Source: Anaerolineae bacterium
Lineage (GTDB): Bacteria > Chloroflexota > Anaerolineae > 4572-78 > J111
Assembly: GCA_023382535.1 (NCBI GenBank)
Contig: JAHDWA010000001.1
Location: 310,001 to 374,000, forward strand
Reading direction: 5' to 3'
Length of the DNA stretch: 64,000 bases
Shown here: positions 35,230 to 43,381 of the stretch, piece by piece
Position numbering within the stretch: the first letter of the stretch is position 1
Layout: each line of letters opens with the position of its first letter
The notes under the pieces: generated by a model
The model's input: the letters and a program-made list of their open reading frames with translations, nothing else
What the model was told of the DNA's origin: nothing
Databases searched by the model: none
Position numbers and translations under genes: made by a program

Positions 35230-36339
35230 TTAAACCACCACCTCGGCCAGGCTTGACCAAATTTCATCCAGGCGTAGTTGCTGGTTAATGACGATCAGAT
35301 CACTCGCCTCAGGCCGGAAAGGATAATCACGGTAGGCTTCGCCGGGCCGGTAGGAACCGTAGGGGCGGTTGCAGGCCATCTGTCCGACCCGGTCAGGGCA
35401 GCCATTGGTCATAAAGGGCAGGCCGCTTTGGGTTGCCGTCTGAACTATTTCCTGCGGTGCGCTAACTCGAACGATAGTATTCTCGGCGTTGAATTCAATC
35501 GCTTCACCGGGTAGGTCACAAGTCTCGATCAGATATTTGACCAGTTGAATGCGCCGCCAGCGATGGATGGGCGCTCGGCCCACAGCCTGCATTACCGTAC
35601 CCGGCTCCGGGTTGAAGGAGAAGAGGTATCCGGCAATCTGTTCGGACTTGAGCTGATAAAACAGGTTGACCAGGTCGCGGTCGGTCTCGCCCAAGCCGAC
35701 GATGATGTGACAGTTCACCTTCAGCGGGCCATAAATGCGGCGAGCGGCCCGGATAATCTGCCAATGATAATTCCAATCGTGGGGGCCGTCCGCACCCCGG
35801 CCGCGGGCATGATAAAACACCGCCTCAGATGCAGCATCCAGGCCGACGCCAATAATGTCGGCCCCGGCTTCTTTGATCGAGTGCAGCCGCTCTTCGGTTA
35901 AGGTCGTCGCGCTGACCAGGGCCGAAATTGGCACCTCTGGCGCGGCCCGGTGAACGCGCCGGGTCATGTCTACCAAATCGGCGTAAGCCCGATGATCCTG
36001 CACCTGGGCAATGCAGACACGCCCGACCCCACTTTGAGCCTCTTTGGCCGCGATCTTCTCAGCCACCAGATCGGTTGGGAAGAGCGGCCAGGCCACGCGA
36101 ATAAAAGTGTTGTCCTCCGGCGTTCCTGGCCGTTCACGGGCCAGGCCACAGTAGATGCAGTTGGCGTAACAGCCTTCAGGATAATTCTGAAGCAGGTTGA
36201 TACAGTTACAACTGCAACGGTGAATATGTCCTGGCTTCAAGCCCAATTCAATCGCCGCCGCCATGCTAATACGGACGTAGTCCGGGCTGATCTTAAACTG
36301 TTCAGCTTGCTGGTCATAAGGAACCATTACCTTGGCCAT
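35230..36339 (-). CDS. lipS1: LipS1-like radical SAM protein (two-component lipoyl synthase)
   Basis: A 369-residue radical SAM enzyme resembling biotin synthase. The radical SAM cluster motif is Cys57-X3-Cys61-X2-Cys64 (CYANCIYC). Additional cysteines (CSCNC, 42-46, and CPDRVGQMACN near the C-terminus) could hold an auxiliary cluster, as expected for sulfur insertion. Paired LipS1/LipS2 proteins make lipoate from octanoyl chains in organisms with sHdr-LbpA systems. I call this LipS1 and the 36421 product LipS2 by resemblance; the labels could be swapped. GGAGGAG lies before the ATG, preceded by a heptanucleotide repeat palindrome. Confidence 0.7.
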   Translation of the reverse strand: MAKVMVPYDQQAEQFKISPDYVRISMAAAIELGLKPGHIHRCSCNCINLLQNYPEGCYANCIYCGLARERPGTPEDNTFIRVAWPLFPTDLVAEKIAAKEAQSGVGRVCIAQVQDHRAYADLVDMTRRVHRAAPEVPISALVSATTLTEERLHSIKEAGADIIGVGLDAASEAVFYHARGRGADGPHDWNYHWQIIRAARRIYGPLKVNCHIIVGLGETDRDLVNLFYQLKSEQIAGYLFSFNPEPGTVMQAVGRAPIHRWRRIQLVKYLIETCDLPGEAIEFNAENTIVRVSAPQEIVQTATQSGLPFMTNGCPDRVGQMACNRPYGSYRPGEAYRDYPFRPEASDLIVINQQLRLDEIWSSLAEVVV

Positions 36340-36356
36340 AAAACTCCTCCATTTTC

Positions 36357-36422
36357 GATTTTGGATTTTGGATTTGCCGTTCTACTTCTAAATCCAAAAT
36401 CCAAAATCTAAAATCTAAAATC
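36357..36422. repeat. Heptanucleotide-repeat palindrome between lipS2 and lipS1
   Basis: GATTTTGGATTTTGGATTT (36357-36375) and its perfect 19-base complement (36390-36408) enclose a 14-base loop; further units run to 36422. It sits between the lipS1 Shine-Dalgarno and the neighbouring gene's stop, the position shared by several copies. Confidence 0.85.
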
Positions 36423-37407
36423 ACCAGGTTACTCCACAGCAGGCGTTGATAAAATTCGGTGCTAACCCCTGTTGGCGGGCATAGGCGACCACGCCCTCGG
36501 CCGGATAGGCAATGCCGTTCAGCCCGGCGTCAACCGCCAGGCGATCAATTTCTGTCTTTAGCCAACCCATTGGCCGGGCGCAGCCGAGCATCACCGGCGT
36601 GGCTGGCAGTGTTTTACGGGCCAGCTCGAAGAAGCCGCCGATTTCAGCTAGCGAGGGCGGTTGAGAGATAGCCATCGGCGTGCCGGTTAGCGGCATCAAG
36701 ATGACCAAAACGAGCAACTTGGGGGGATGGCGAGCGATTATTTCCAGAGCTTGCCACTCGCCCAACATCCGGCCAAAATGCAGGCCGAGAATAATGTGCG
36801 GCACCATAGGCACATGATGCCGCTCCAATCGTTTCAGCACCACTTCATAATCTTCCGGCGTCGCCTTCAGATGATAGACCTCGCGGATTGTATCGGTATG
36901 GCCAATGATGTCCACCATAGCTCCATCGAGATCAACCTCGGCCAGCGCCGCGCACGTCTCTTCATCAGGCAGCCCTGGATGGACGCGAATGGCCAGGCCC
37001 AGTTCTCGCCGCACCCGGATCAGGTCGGGGATACGTTTGAGCAACGGAACCCGTCCCTGCTGATCGCTGCCTCCGGAGATCAACACACCTCTGGCTCCCC
37101 GCTCGGCCAGACCGGCGCACAGGTCGAACAGCGACCCCTGGAACTGGGTCAAATCGGTCATGCCTTTAAGGACATTCATTTTGCAATGTTCGCAGCTTAA
37201 GGCGCAGGCGGTACCGGTAAGACTGATGGCGACGAACTCAATGGCCTGTTGGGCGCTATATTCCGACGTTTTGTAGCGTTTGAGACCCGGCGCGTGAAAA
37301 GTGATTTGGTTGGGAAAATTGGCGCGGCGGATAGTGAGGCAGGCCGGATCAACGGTGACGGCTGAGGTGGGTGTCAAGGATAGGGCCAGCTCCAGGAATT
37401 CAGGCAT
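36421..37407 (-). CDS. lipS2: LipS2-like radical SAM protein (two-component lipoyl synthase)
   Basis: A 328-residue radical SAM protein with cluster motif Cys68-X3-Cys72-X2-Cys75 (CALSCEHC), a central TIM-barrel-like region (GGSDQQGR, DIIGH) and a C-terminal NACCG motif. Together with the adjacent LipS1-like protein it would insert the two sulfurs into a protein-bound octanoyl group. No classical LipA is seen in the window. The start overlaps the end of the upstream ligase gene by eight bases, so translation is coupled. Assignment rests on pairing, cysteine motifs and context. Confidence 0.7.
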   Translation of the reverse strand: MPEFLELALSLTPTSAVTVDPACLTIRRANFPNQITFHAPGLKRYKTSEYSAQQAIEFVAISLTGTACALSCEHCKMNVLKGMTDLTQFQGSLFDLCAGLAERGARGVLISGGSDQQGRVPLLKRIPDLIRVRRELGLAIRVHPGLPDEETCAALAEVDLDGAMVDIIGHTDTIREVYHLKATPEDYEVVLKRLERHHVPMVPHIILGLHFGRMLGEWQALEIIARHPPKLLVLVILMPLTGTPMAISQPPSLAEIGGFFELARKTLPATPVMLGCARPMGWLKTEIDRLAVDAGLNGIAYPAEGVVAYARQQGLAPNFINACCGVTW

Positions 37408-38524
37408 AGCTGCCTCCTGGCGTCACAAAACAACCATAAGGGTCCGAGCGCGCTTTGCCTTCGGCCACGCCGGCCCGCCGTACTGCCGTCTCAAGAGCCT
37501 GGGTCAAGGCCGCCAAGGGGATAGCTTCAAGCTCCCCTGGCCAGCGAGTGTAGCATTGCTGCAAGGTCGCTGTCATCGCCTCCGCCCCACTCGTATGCCA
37601 GCGCAAGCTGGCCTCCACATCGGCGATGGCCTGGTCGGCCGCGAAAAAATCGCCGCCGATGAAGACTGCTTTGAGCATGTGGCCGGCCAGCGTCACCCGC
37701 ACATCTAACAACCCACCCGGCGTCTTCACTTTGGCCGAGCCGACGGCATCCGGCACGGCGGTGGTCTGAAACACCCACGCTTCCGTCAAATATCTATCCT
37801 GTTCAAGTGCGGCTATCGCCCGGCGTTCGTCAGAGGTAAAATCAGCGGGGACCAGTTCGACGTTGAAAGTCGCTGCATAACCGGCCCTCACTTGTTGACG
37901 CACTTCATCTATTGAAATCTCCCAGCCAATTTCCCGCCGCACCGTCGAGGTCCGAGCCGCTACGGTGGCGATTTCTTTGTCCGAGATTTTCTCGAAAGGG
38001 GTGTTGAGTATCTGCAACATCAGCGGCACGTCCAAATCAACCAACAGCGAGGCATGGAACAGTAAACCGCCGGAGGGAGCGCGATAAATGCCGAGGCCGA
38101 CAATCTTGCGCCCGTCCACCTCGATATCATTCTTGCGTCGGAACTGGGCCTTCACCCCCAGGCTGTCCAGCCCACACACGATCCCTTCAGAGAACTGGGC
38201 CATCAACTCCCGCGCCCGGCTGTAGGTCGCTTCGTCGCGTCCGGGTAGTGTCAACGCCACCCCTAATTGGTCAGCGCCCATGATGATCGCCCCCCCTCCG
38301 GTGGGTCGGCGATTAATGGGAATGCCTTGAGCCTGACAGAAGTCCCGGTGAATTTCGTTCTCAACGCGCTGAAAGCGTCCCACCAGGGCACAATACGAGC
38401 GATAGGTGTACAGGCGCAGCGTTGGCGGTGACTCTTCCCTGCCCACCCGCTGAGCCAGGGCATCATCGGCAGCCAGGCCAAAGGCAGCCGAAACCCCATC
38501 ATCCATAATCAGTCGCCAATTCAT
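37400..38524 (-). CDS. Lipoate-protein ligase, LplA-LplB fused type
   Basis: A 374-residue ligase. The LplA domain has RRPTGGG (72-78) and an intact catalytic lysine in GRKIVG (Lys140). The C-terminal LplB-like part has TPGGLLDV and GGDFF. It would adenylate octanoate or lipoate and attach it to a carrier protein, most simply the GcvH-like protein encoded just upstream (38524-38970), whose stop codon overlaps this gene's ATG. It is the most divergent of three ligases here and closest to ordinary LplA. Confidence 0.8.
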   Translation of the reverse strand: MNWRLIMDDGVSAAFGLAADDALAQRVGREESPPTLRLYTYRSYCALVGRFQRVENEIHRDFCQAQGIPINRRPTGGGAIIMGADQLGVALTLPGRDEATYSRARELMAQFSEGIVCGLDSLGVKAQFRRKNDIEVDGRKIVGLGIYRAPSGGLLFHASLLVDLDVPLMLQILNTPFEKISDKEIATVAARTSTVRREIGWEISIDEVRQQVRAGYAATFNVELVPADFTSDERRAIAALEQDRYLTEAWVFQTTAVPDAVGSAKVKTPGGLLDVRVTLAGHMLKAVFIGGDFFAADQAIADVEASLRWHTSGAEAMTATLQQCYTRWPGELEAIPLAALTQALETAVRRAGVAEGKARSDPYGCFVTPGGSYA

Positions 38525-38970
38525 CACTCAATCCACCCCTGCGAGCGATACCGTTCGATTTCGGCGGCGACCCAGATCGGCAATTCTTCCCCGGAGACCA
38601 GGCTGGCCGACTCATTTTCCCAGTCGGCCGGTTCAATGGCTACCAGCCACCCCTGGCCATAAGGGTCGCTATTGACCAGGTGTGGATCGCGCAGCGCCGC
38701 TTCATTGCGAGCAATCAGAGTCCCGCTCACCGGGGCAAACAGGTCGCCGGTCATCTTGGCAGCTTCAAGCATGCCCATGGACTCGCCCCGTTTGATGGGC
38801 ATGTCCGCAGCTTGCAAAGAGATATAGGCCAGGTCGCCCAATGCCGCCAGGCCGAGGGTATCAAGGCCGACGACCACTTGACCCGTGGTGGGGTCCTTCT
38901 GGACCCACAGATGGTGCTCCCGGTCGTAATAGCGATCATCCGGGACGTGATAGGTTGCAGGGGTGGTCAT
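38524..38970 (-). CDS. GcvH-like lipoate-binding protein (third carrier)
   Basis: A 148-residue protein with the GcvH-type lipoyl domain. Lys72 in EAAKMTG is the lipoylation site, followed by the conserved APVSG turn and the DPYGQGWL segment. No other glycine cleavage genes (P, T or L proteins) are present, and it is embedded among lipoate ligases and sHdr genes, so an LbpA-like role in sulfur oxidation is inferred. It lacks the N-terminal Cys7 shared by the two LbpA proteins at 42374 and 42891 and has a more GcvH-like core, so it may instead serve as an assembly carrier for lipoate synthesis. Confidence 0.75.
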   Translation of the reverse strand: MTTPATYHVPDDRYYDREHHLWVQKDPTTGQVVVGLDTLGLAALGDLAYISLQAADMPIKRGESMGMLEAAKMTGDLFAPVSGTLIARNEAALRDPHLVNSDPYGQGWLVAIEPADWENESASLVSGEELPIWVAAEIERYRSQGWIE

Positions 38971-39007
38971 GCTAAACCTCCATCAAAAGGCGATAATTTG
39001 TTCGTAT

Positions 39008-39068
39008 CTCCTCACCGCATCCTTCGATACGGCCTTCGGCCCGCTTTGCGTCAGGATGCGGTGAGGAG
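39008..39068. repeat. Inverted repeat upstream of the GcvH-like gene
   Basis: CTCCTCACCGCATCC (39008-39022) and its exact complement (39054-39068) form a 15-bp stem around a 31-base loop that itself contains a GGCC hairpin (GGCCTTCGGCC). It fills the gap between two cluster genes. Confidence 0.75.
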
Positions 39069-39078
39069 CACCGTTTGT

Positions 39079-39423
39079 TCAATCTGCTGCTGCCAGAACC
39101 CCCTGCATACTCCTGGCAGCGGCCCACAGTTGCGTAGACAGGAATTGCAGGCGTTCATTGGCTTCCGGCAAGGCAGCGCCGGTTTCATCGGTCAGTTGCA
39201 AGCGGGTGAAGGTACTCATCCCGCCAAAAGCCAGCAACACATGCTCAACCACGGCCATTTGGCGGGCAATCTGCCGGGGTGGACCCTGGGCGGCCAGGTA
39301 ATCGGCCAGGTCTTCCTCAAACCAGTTGGCCCATTTTTCAACATTGTGCGCTCGTAAAAGGGCTGCCAGCGCCTTAAGCGCCCCCATAAATCGTTTTTCG
39401 TGAAAGTCAGCTAACGCCGCCAT
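39079..39423 (-). CDS. Small conserved-context protein of unknown function
   Basis: A 114-residue, mostly helical, soluble protein with many Ala/Leu and Trp residues and no cysteine. I do not recognise the family. The ATG at 39423 has AGGA ten bases upstream. It lies between the third lipoyl carrier and a HEAT-repeat protein, in line with the sulfur/lipoate genes, and has an inverted repeat on either side. A helper role in the sHdr-lipoate system is possible only by association. Confidence 0.6.
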   Translation of the reverse strand: MAALADFHEKRFMGALKALAALLRAHNVEKWANWFEEDLADYLAAQGPPRQIARQMAVVEHVLLAFGGMSTFTRLQLTDETGAALPEANERLQFLSTQLWAAARSMQGVLAAAD

Positions 39424-39440
39424 ACGTGACAATCCTATAC

Positions 39441-39513
39441 GGTCCACAGATGAACACAGATTATCACAGATGATTTTTTATTCCGATCTTTTATCTGAGT
39501 TGATCTGTGGACC
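39441..39513. repeat. CACAGAT-type inverted repeat
   Basis: GGTCCACAGAT (39441-39451) and ATCTGTGGACC (39503-39513) are perfect 11-bp arms. Between them further CACAGAT words occur in tandem. A related element with 9-bp arms (GTCCACAGA/TCTGTGGAC) lies at 46485-46581. Confidence 0.7.
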
Positions 39514-39516
39514 CTT

Positions 39517-40146
39517 TTACTTTCTTTGGTTGGCTTGCTCCTGCGCTGCAGCTACCGTTACCGCTACCTCCGTCTCCTCGGCCAGCCCCAGATTGGCTAG
39601 AGCCGTTACGGCTTCGACCCGCACATCGGCGCTGACATCGTTTTGAGCCAGAAAGCGCAACCGCTGGATGATCGCTTCAGGCAAAGGCCTACCGAGATAG
39701 CGATAGCTCTCCACCAGAAAGCCGATGGCCCAGCCGCGTGTATCCTTTTTGATGTACGCCAGACCCTCTTCCAAGACTAGCAACGCCTCTTGATTGCCGG
39801 TGCGGCCGGCCACGCCACTCAGGGCCTGGAGGGCCAGCCGGCGACAATCGTCACTATGCCGGCCTCTGGCTTTATGGCGAAAAGTCTGAACCAAAAAGGG
39901 CACGTGCTCAACCTCGGCTCGCTCGCACAGAATCTCCAGGATGGCTCGTTCAACCTCCCAAGAGCCAGGCCCTTTCTTGCGCCGGGCCAGTTCCCCCAGG
40001 TCTAGCAGAACGGCCAGGTCAGCGGCCTCAAAGGATTTGCGCCAGCGCAAACTCCGGGCCAGAACGCCGAGTTTGTGGCCATCCCGTTCCCGGCTATTAA
40101 GTAATTCTCTTAGCGTAGCAACCGTGCTTAAAAAGTTGTCCACCAT
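39517..40146 (-). CDS. HEAT-repeat protein
   Basis: A 209-residue protein made largely of HEAT-like helical repeats (about 75-200), each with Ala/Leu helices and conserved Asp/Arg at turns (DVRVEAVTALANLG at the end is typical). HEAT proteins act as binding scaffolds. The ATG at 40146 has no Shine-Dalgarno: a heptanucleotide repeat begins two bases upstream, which may have displaced it. It lies between two unknown genes in the lipoate section. Function unknown. Confidence 0.65.
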   Translation of the reverse strand: MVDNFLSTVATLRELLNSRERDGHKLGVLARSLRWRKSFEAADLAVLLDLGELARRKKGPGSWEVERAILEILCERAEVEHVPFLVQTFRHKARGRHSDDCRRLALQALSGVAGRTGNQEALLVLEEGLAYIKKDTRGWAIGFLVESYRYLGRPLPEAIIQRLRFLAQNDVSADVRVEAVTALANLGLAEETEVAVTVAAAQEQANQRK

Positions 40147-40148
40147 TT

Positions 40149-40180
40149 GATTTTGGATTTTGGATTTTAGATTTTGGATT
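40149..40180. repeat. Heptanucleotide repeat at the start of the HEAT-repeat gene
   Basis: Four to five TTTTGGA/TTTTAGA units abut the start codon at 40146, leaving no recognisable ribosome binding site. Only one arm is present here. A second, unrelated set of TCACG-type words lies at about 40227-40258. Confidence 0.75.
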
Positions 40181-40253
40181 GGTCGTGATTATCTCCAATA
40201 CCCAAAGGGCACTATCTCTCTAATCTCACATATCACGCTTCACGTTTCACGTA

Positions 40254-41192
40254 TCAGTGCGAAGCCTCCCCCTCGCCCCTGGCGCACCCTTTAGGGGTGT
40301 GGGACGCCTCACGTTTCACCAGAGTTTTTATCGCTTCAACCCCATAATCCGGCATGCGATAGGGGATAATGATCTCTTGTAAAATCCAATCGCGCCAGGC
40401 TTCGAGCGACTTGATATGGTAATAGGCGGCCAGGGCGGTCACTCCCAGGTTGATCGCGCCGAACATGGCTTGATAGAGGGTTAGGAGCGACGGAGTTTCG
40501 GTAGGCGCATCACTATTTGTTAAATTGGCCTTAGCAGTAAGGAAAGCTGCCACGGCCTCTTCATGGGTGATGGTGTTACGTTCCAACCGGCTGAAGATGG
40601 TGTATTCTAGCTCGGTCAAGACACCCACCGGGTCGGCGCAGGCGGCCAAGTTGTGGCTGGCGATAAAGTGCTGTGCGCCCAATTCGTGGAGGTGCAGCCA
40701 GGCTTGACGGGCCTCCTCCTCTAGCCAGAGGATAGATAACAAAAAAGGCAACATGCCCTGCCGAAAAAAACTGCCGTGTCCCTGTGTTGGGGGCAGAAAG
40801 GGCAGTTGCAAATTGGTCCCCACCACCACCCGGACGACATTTTCTAAGGTAAAGACTTGCTGCACCAGTCGCCTGGCTTTGGCTGAGGAGCCAAAGCTGT
40901 GAGCGTACACCAGGGCAAAGAGCGCCCAGTTGTTTAGAGCGTAAATCGGCGCCGGGCGGTCTTGTGGCTTGAACCACACGGGCATCAAATGGCCCCACCC
41001 CCCATTTTCCTGGGGAGTGGTCAGCACCGGGTAAATCGGCAGCTCACCCCGCCAGAGGTGAGGTCGAGTGAAAACCGAGAGAGCCTCAATCACCCGTGGT
41101 TCACAGACGGCGATGCTGTCGCGGATAAGGTCTTGATCCACGGCGAAAAGAGTGTGGTAACGCTGATAGTCGGCAAAGGTGAGCTCATCCAT
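40254..41192 (-). CDS. Conserved-context protein of unknown function
   Basis: A 312-residue soluble protein, helical, Trp/His/Leu-rich and without a motif I recognise. The ATG at 41192 lies two bases after the stop of the lipoate ligase gene (TGACAATGG), so the two are translationally coupled; a longer reading into that gene is unlikely. The C-terminal 20 residues are low-complexity (Glu/Gly/His) and coincide with a local repeat (GAAGCCTCCCC words), so they may be an acquired tail. Tight coupling to a ligase and LbpA genes makes it a candidate component or maturation factor. Confidence 0.6.
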   Translation of the reverse strand: MDELTFADYQRYHTLFAVDQDLIRDSIAVCEPRVIEALSVFTRPHLWRGELPIYPVLTTPQENGGWGHLMPVWFKPQDRPAPIYALNNWALFALVYAHSFGSSAKARRLVQQVFTLENVVRVVVGTNLQLPFLPPTQGHGSFFRQGMLPFLLSILWLEEEARQAWLHLHELGAQHFIASHNLAACADPVGVLTELEYTIFSRLERNTITHEEAVAAFLTAKANLTNSDAPTETPSLLTLYQAMFGAINLGVTALAAYYHIKSLEAWRDWILQEIIIPYRMPDYGVEAIKTLVKREASHTPKGCARGEGEASH

Positions 41193-41194
41193 TG

Positions 41195-42277
41195 TCAATG
41201 GGGCGACTGACCTTTGAGGGCCATGATGGCCGTTACCCAATCCTCCACGCCTACCCCTGGCGACTGCACGGCCAGGCTGCGATAAAATTCGGCCACCCGT
41301 GCCCGGATTGGCTCATTTTCTAGCGCCACCCCACGCAGAGCCAGCTCCAGCGCCCCCACGGCAAAGGCCGGCAACATAGTGAAATCGCCGGAGAGGGTCA
41401 GGTCATCAATCCTCCCTTCGCGCAAGCGGGCCGTGACCCGGATCAAGCCGCCAGGCGTTTTGTAAACCGCTTCAACCAGGTAGACATCGGCGTGGATTTT
41501 CACCGTGCCGGTCTGGCGCAAGCCGCCTTTTTGGTACAACCATTCGTCGGAAGCAAGTCGGGCTTCAATTTCTTCAGTTATAGCCAGCTCGGCCGGGGTG
41601 GGGTCTTCGATTTTGACGGCCACATTTAACGTTTCGGTACAGTGTCGCAGATATTCACGTTTGACCCCCTCATAATCTGGGGTATAGCCCAGTTCACGGG
41701 TCATGGTGGTCATATACTCGTTGAGCGACTGGTAAATCTTGTCGCGCATTTTTTCAGACGACACTTTCAAGACCCTGGCCATCAGGTCAAAATTAAAGTC
41801 AAACATCAGGCTGCCGACGACGACATCAGCCTCACCCATCTGGGCTGCGCCCGTGCCCCCGATTTTTTTGCCGGACACGTGGACATCATTGACCGGGCGC
41901 AGATTGGCGTTAATACCCAACGCCTGATAAGTTTGGACCAACGGCTCAATGTACAGGGCAAAGCGTTGTTCCAGGCTAAATGGCAGGTGGCTCCGCTGAA
42001 ACACCCACTGGGTAAACACCTGGCCCTTATCCAGATAGACCGCTCCGCCCCCAACCTCACGCCGATAGATCGGCAGGTTGTGTTCGCGACAGTAATCTAC
42101 GTCTACTTCTTTTTCCAACTCCTGGTGGTAGCCAATGCAAACATAGGGATCAGTTGGGCCAACCAAAATGATGGTATCGGGCGTCTGCGGCGTCATGGCA
42201 TAAGCCACCCCATGATAGATGGCCTGGGAGCGTAACGGTGAAACCAACCCCACATCGAGCACGCGAACTGTGTCCAT
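41195..42277 (-). CDS. Lipoate-protein ligase, sLpl(AB)-like fused type
   Basis: A 360-residue ligase with RREVGGG (72-78), the catalytic lysine in GKKIGG (Lys138), and a well-conserved LplB-like C-terminal domain (TPGGLIRV near 294, GDFTMLP). The N-terminus (PYVCIGYHQ) is shared with the 34225 paralog. Such fused ligases occur with lbpA genes in sulfur oxidisers and load lipoate or octanoate onto LbpA. Two lbpA genes lie just upstream. AAAGGA precedes the ATG, and a GTAGCAGGTCGC palindrome fills the gap before it. Confidence 0.8.
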   Translation of the reverse strand: MDTVRVLDVGLVSPLRSQAIYHGVAYAMTPQTPDTIILVGPTDPYVCIGYHQELEKEVDVDYCREHNLPIYRREVGGGAVYLDKGQVFTQWVFQRSHLPFSLEQRFALYIEPLVQTYQALGINANLRPVNDVHVSGKKIGGTGAAQMGEADVVVGSLMFDFNFDLMARVLKVSSEKMRDKIYQSLNEYMTTMTRELGYTPDYEGVKREYLRHCTETLNVAVKIEDPTPAELAITEEIEARLASDEWLYQKGGLRQTGTVKIHADVYLVEAVYKTPGGLIRVTARLREGRIDDLTLSGDFTMLPAFAVGALELALRGVALENEPIRARVAEFYRSLAVQSPGVGVEDWVTAIMALKGQSPH

Positions 42278-42297
42278 AGGCGTGAATTCCTTTCACT

Positions 42298-42373
42298 CAA
42301 GTAGCAGGTCGCAGGGTAGCAGGTGACAGAGTTTTGCGACTTTGCGACCTGCGACTTGCTACTTTGCTACTTG
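42298..42373. repeat. GTAGCAGGTCGC palindromic repeat
   Basis: CAAGTAGCAGGTCGCA (42298-42313) is complementary to interrupted words on the right side (TGCGACCTGC, then GCTACTTG ending near 42373). It fills the gap between the ligase gene and the LbpA gene at 42374. Confidence 0.65.
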
Positions 42374-42841
42374 TTACATGGGAGCAGCGTCATCTACGCA
42401 GCGGAAGCAGCGGATGTTGTTCTCATCAATACGTTTTTGGTAGTGCTGGACCGCTTCGGCCCCGGTGATTAGATGATCACAGGCTGTTTTCGGTTGTAGC
42501 ACCCGCACCTTGACCAGCCAGCCCTGGCCGTAGGGGTCCTTGTTAGCCATCAACACATCCTGGCTGAATGTTTCCAGGTTGTTGGCCAGGATTTCGATGT
42601 CAAAGGGCATCCTGAAAGGGCCAACCCATTTGCTGCTCTCAATGGTCGCCGCACTGCCGCCGGCTTTGATCTTTTTTCCAACCGGCTTAAATTGAAGGTA
42701 CAACAATTTACCGGCGGCGGTTTGGGCCACGTCTGCCATACCAATCGTGGCCGTATCGTCCTCCTCAAAGCGAACCCAAACATCGTATTCGGGATGATAG
42801 TACAAATCTTCAGGAATATCGCAGCCGAAATAGATAGCCAT
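42374..42841 (-). CDS. lbpA: LbpA-like lipoate-binding protein
   Basis: A 155-residue GcvH-like protein. The lipoylation site is Lys71 in ESSKWVGP. The N-terminus carries Cys7 in CDIPEDLYY, a feature shared with the adjacent 42891 protein (CNVPEDLFY). The C-terminus has an extra pair, Cys145 and Cys148 (CFRC). LbpA is the lipoylated partner of sHdr in sulfur oxidation, where the carried sulfur is thought to be oxidised. The ATG at 42841 was chosen; in-frame sequence upstream is only the heptanucleotide repeat, and no clear ribosome binding site is visible. No glycine cleavage genes are nearby. Confidence 0.85.
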   Translation of the reverse strand: MAIYFGCDIPEDLYYHPEYDVWVRFEEDDTATIGMADVAQTAAGKLLYLQFKPVGKKIKAGGSAATIESSKWVGPFRMPFDIEILANNLETFSQDVLMANKDPYGQGWLVKVRVLQPKTACDHLITGAEAVQHYQKRIDENNIRCFRCVDDAAPM

Positions 42842-42846
42842 AATAT

Positions 42847-42890
42847 GATTTTGGATTTTAGATTTTGGATTTTGGATTAAATCTAAAATC
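42847..42890. repeat. Heptanucleotide repeat between the two lbpA genes
   Basis: Units of TTTTGGA and TTTTAGA followed by the partial complement AAATCTAAAATC form a hairpin that fills nearly the whole 49-bp gap between the two lbpA genes. Confidence 0.8.
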
Positions 42891-43358
42891 TTAGGCTCCT
42901 GGTTGAGCGCCGCCAGGGCGTCCGGCGCAATCAATCGCTTCTGCTTTTAGAAAAGCCTCATACTCAGCGACCGCTTGCGCCCCGGTGACCAGGTCGGCTT
43001 TATCCGTGGCCCAATCATCCGGCCGAATTTGCACAAACCAACCTACTCCATAGGGGTCCTCATTCAAAAGTTTGGGATTCTTGACGATGGCCTCGTTAGC
43101 CGCCACGATTTCACCACTGACCGGCGATTTGATCGGCCCAACCCACTTGCCGCTCTCAACCGTGCCGCTACTTTTGCCTTTCTTGACCGTTTTACCGGCC
43201 CCTTTCGGTGTAGCCGTCACGATGATCCCGGCCAGGTGTTGGGCGGCGTCAGTCATCCCAATAGTGACGGTTCCATCCGCTTCAGGCCGAATCCAGACGT
43301 GTTCTTTAACCCAGTAGAACAAATCTTCGGGCACATTACAATTGTTGGCGGTAGCCAT
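42891..43358 (-). CDS. lbpA: LbpA-like lipoate-binding protein
   Basis: A 155-residue GcvH-like protein with lipoyl Lys71 in ESGKWVGP, followed by SPVSGE and DPYGVGW. Cys7 lies in CNVPEDLFY and one further Cys near residue 144. It is a tandem paralog of the 42374 protein with the lysine and Cys7 at identical positions, which suggests the cysteine matters. It may form an alternative carrier for the same sHdr enzyme. GGAG lies ten bases before the ATG. Confidence 0.85.
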   Translation of the reverse strand: MATANNCNVPEDLFYWVKEHVWIRPEADGTVTIGMTDAAQHLAGIIVTATPKGAGKTVKKGKSSGTVESGKWVGPIKSPVSGEIVAANEAIVKNPKLLNEDPYGVGWFVQIRPDDWATDKADLVTGAQAVAEYEAFLKAEAIDCAGRPGGAQPGA

Positions 43359-43381
43359 ACTTTCATCTCCTTGCCAGAATT

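Noticed and set aside
38524..43358. GcvH-like genes as part of a glycine cleavage system
   Set aside because: No P-, T- or L-protein genes are present, and the three copies lie among sHdr, ligase and LipS genes. An LbpA role fits better.
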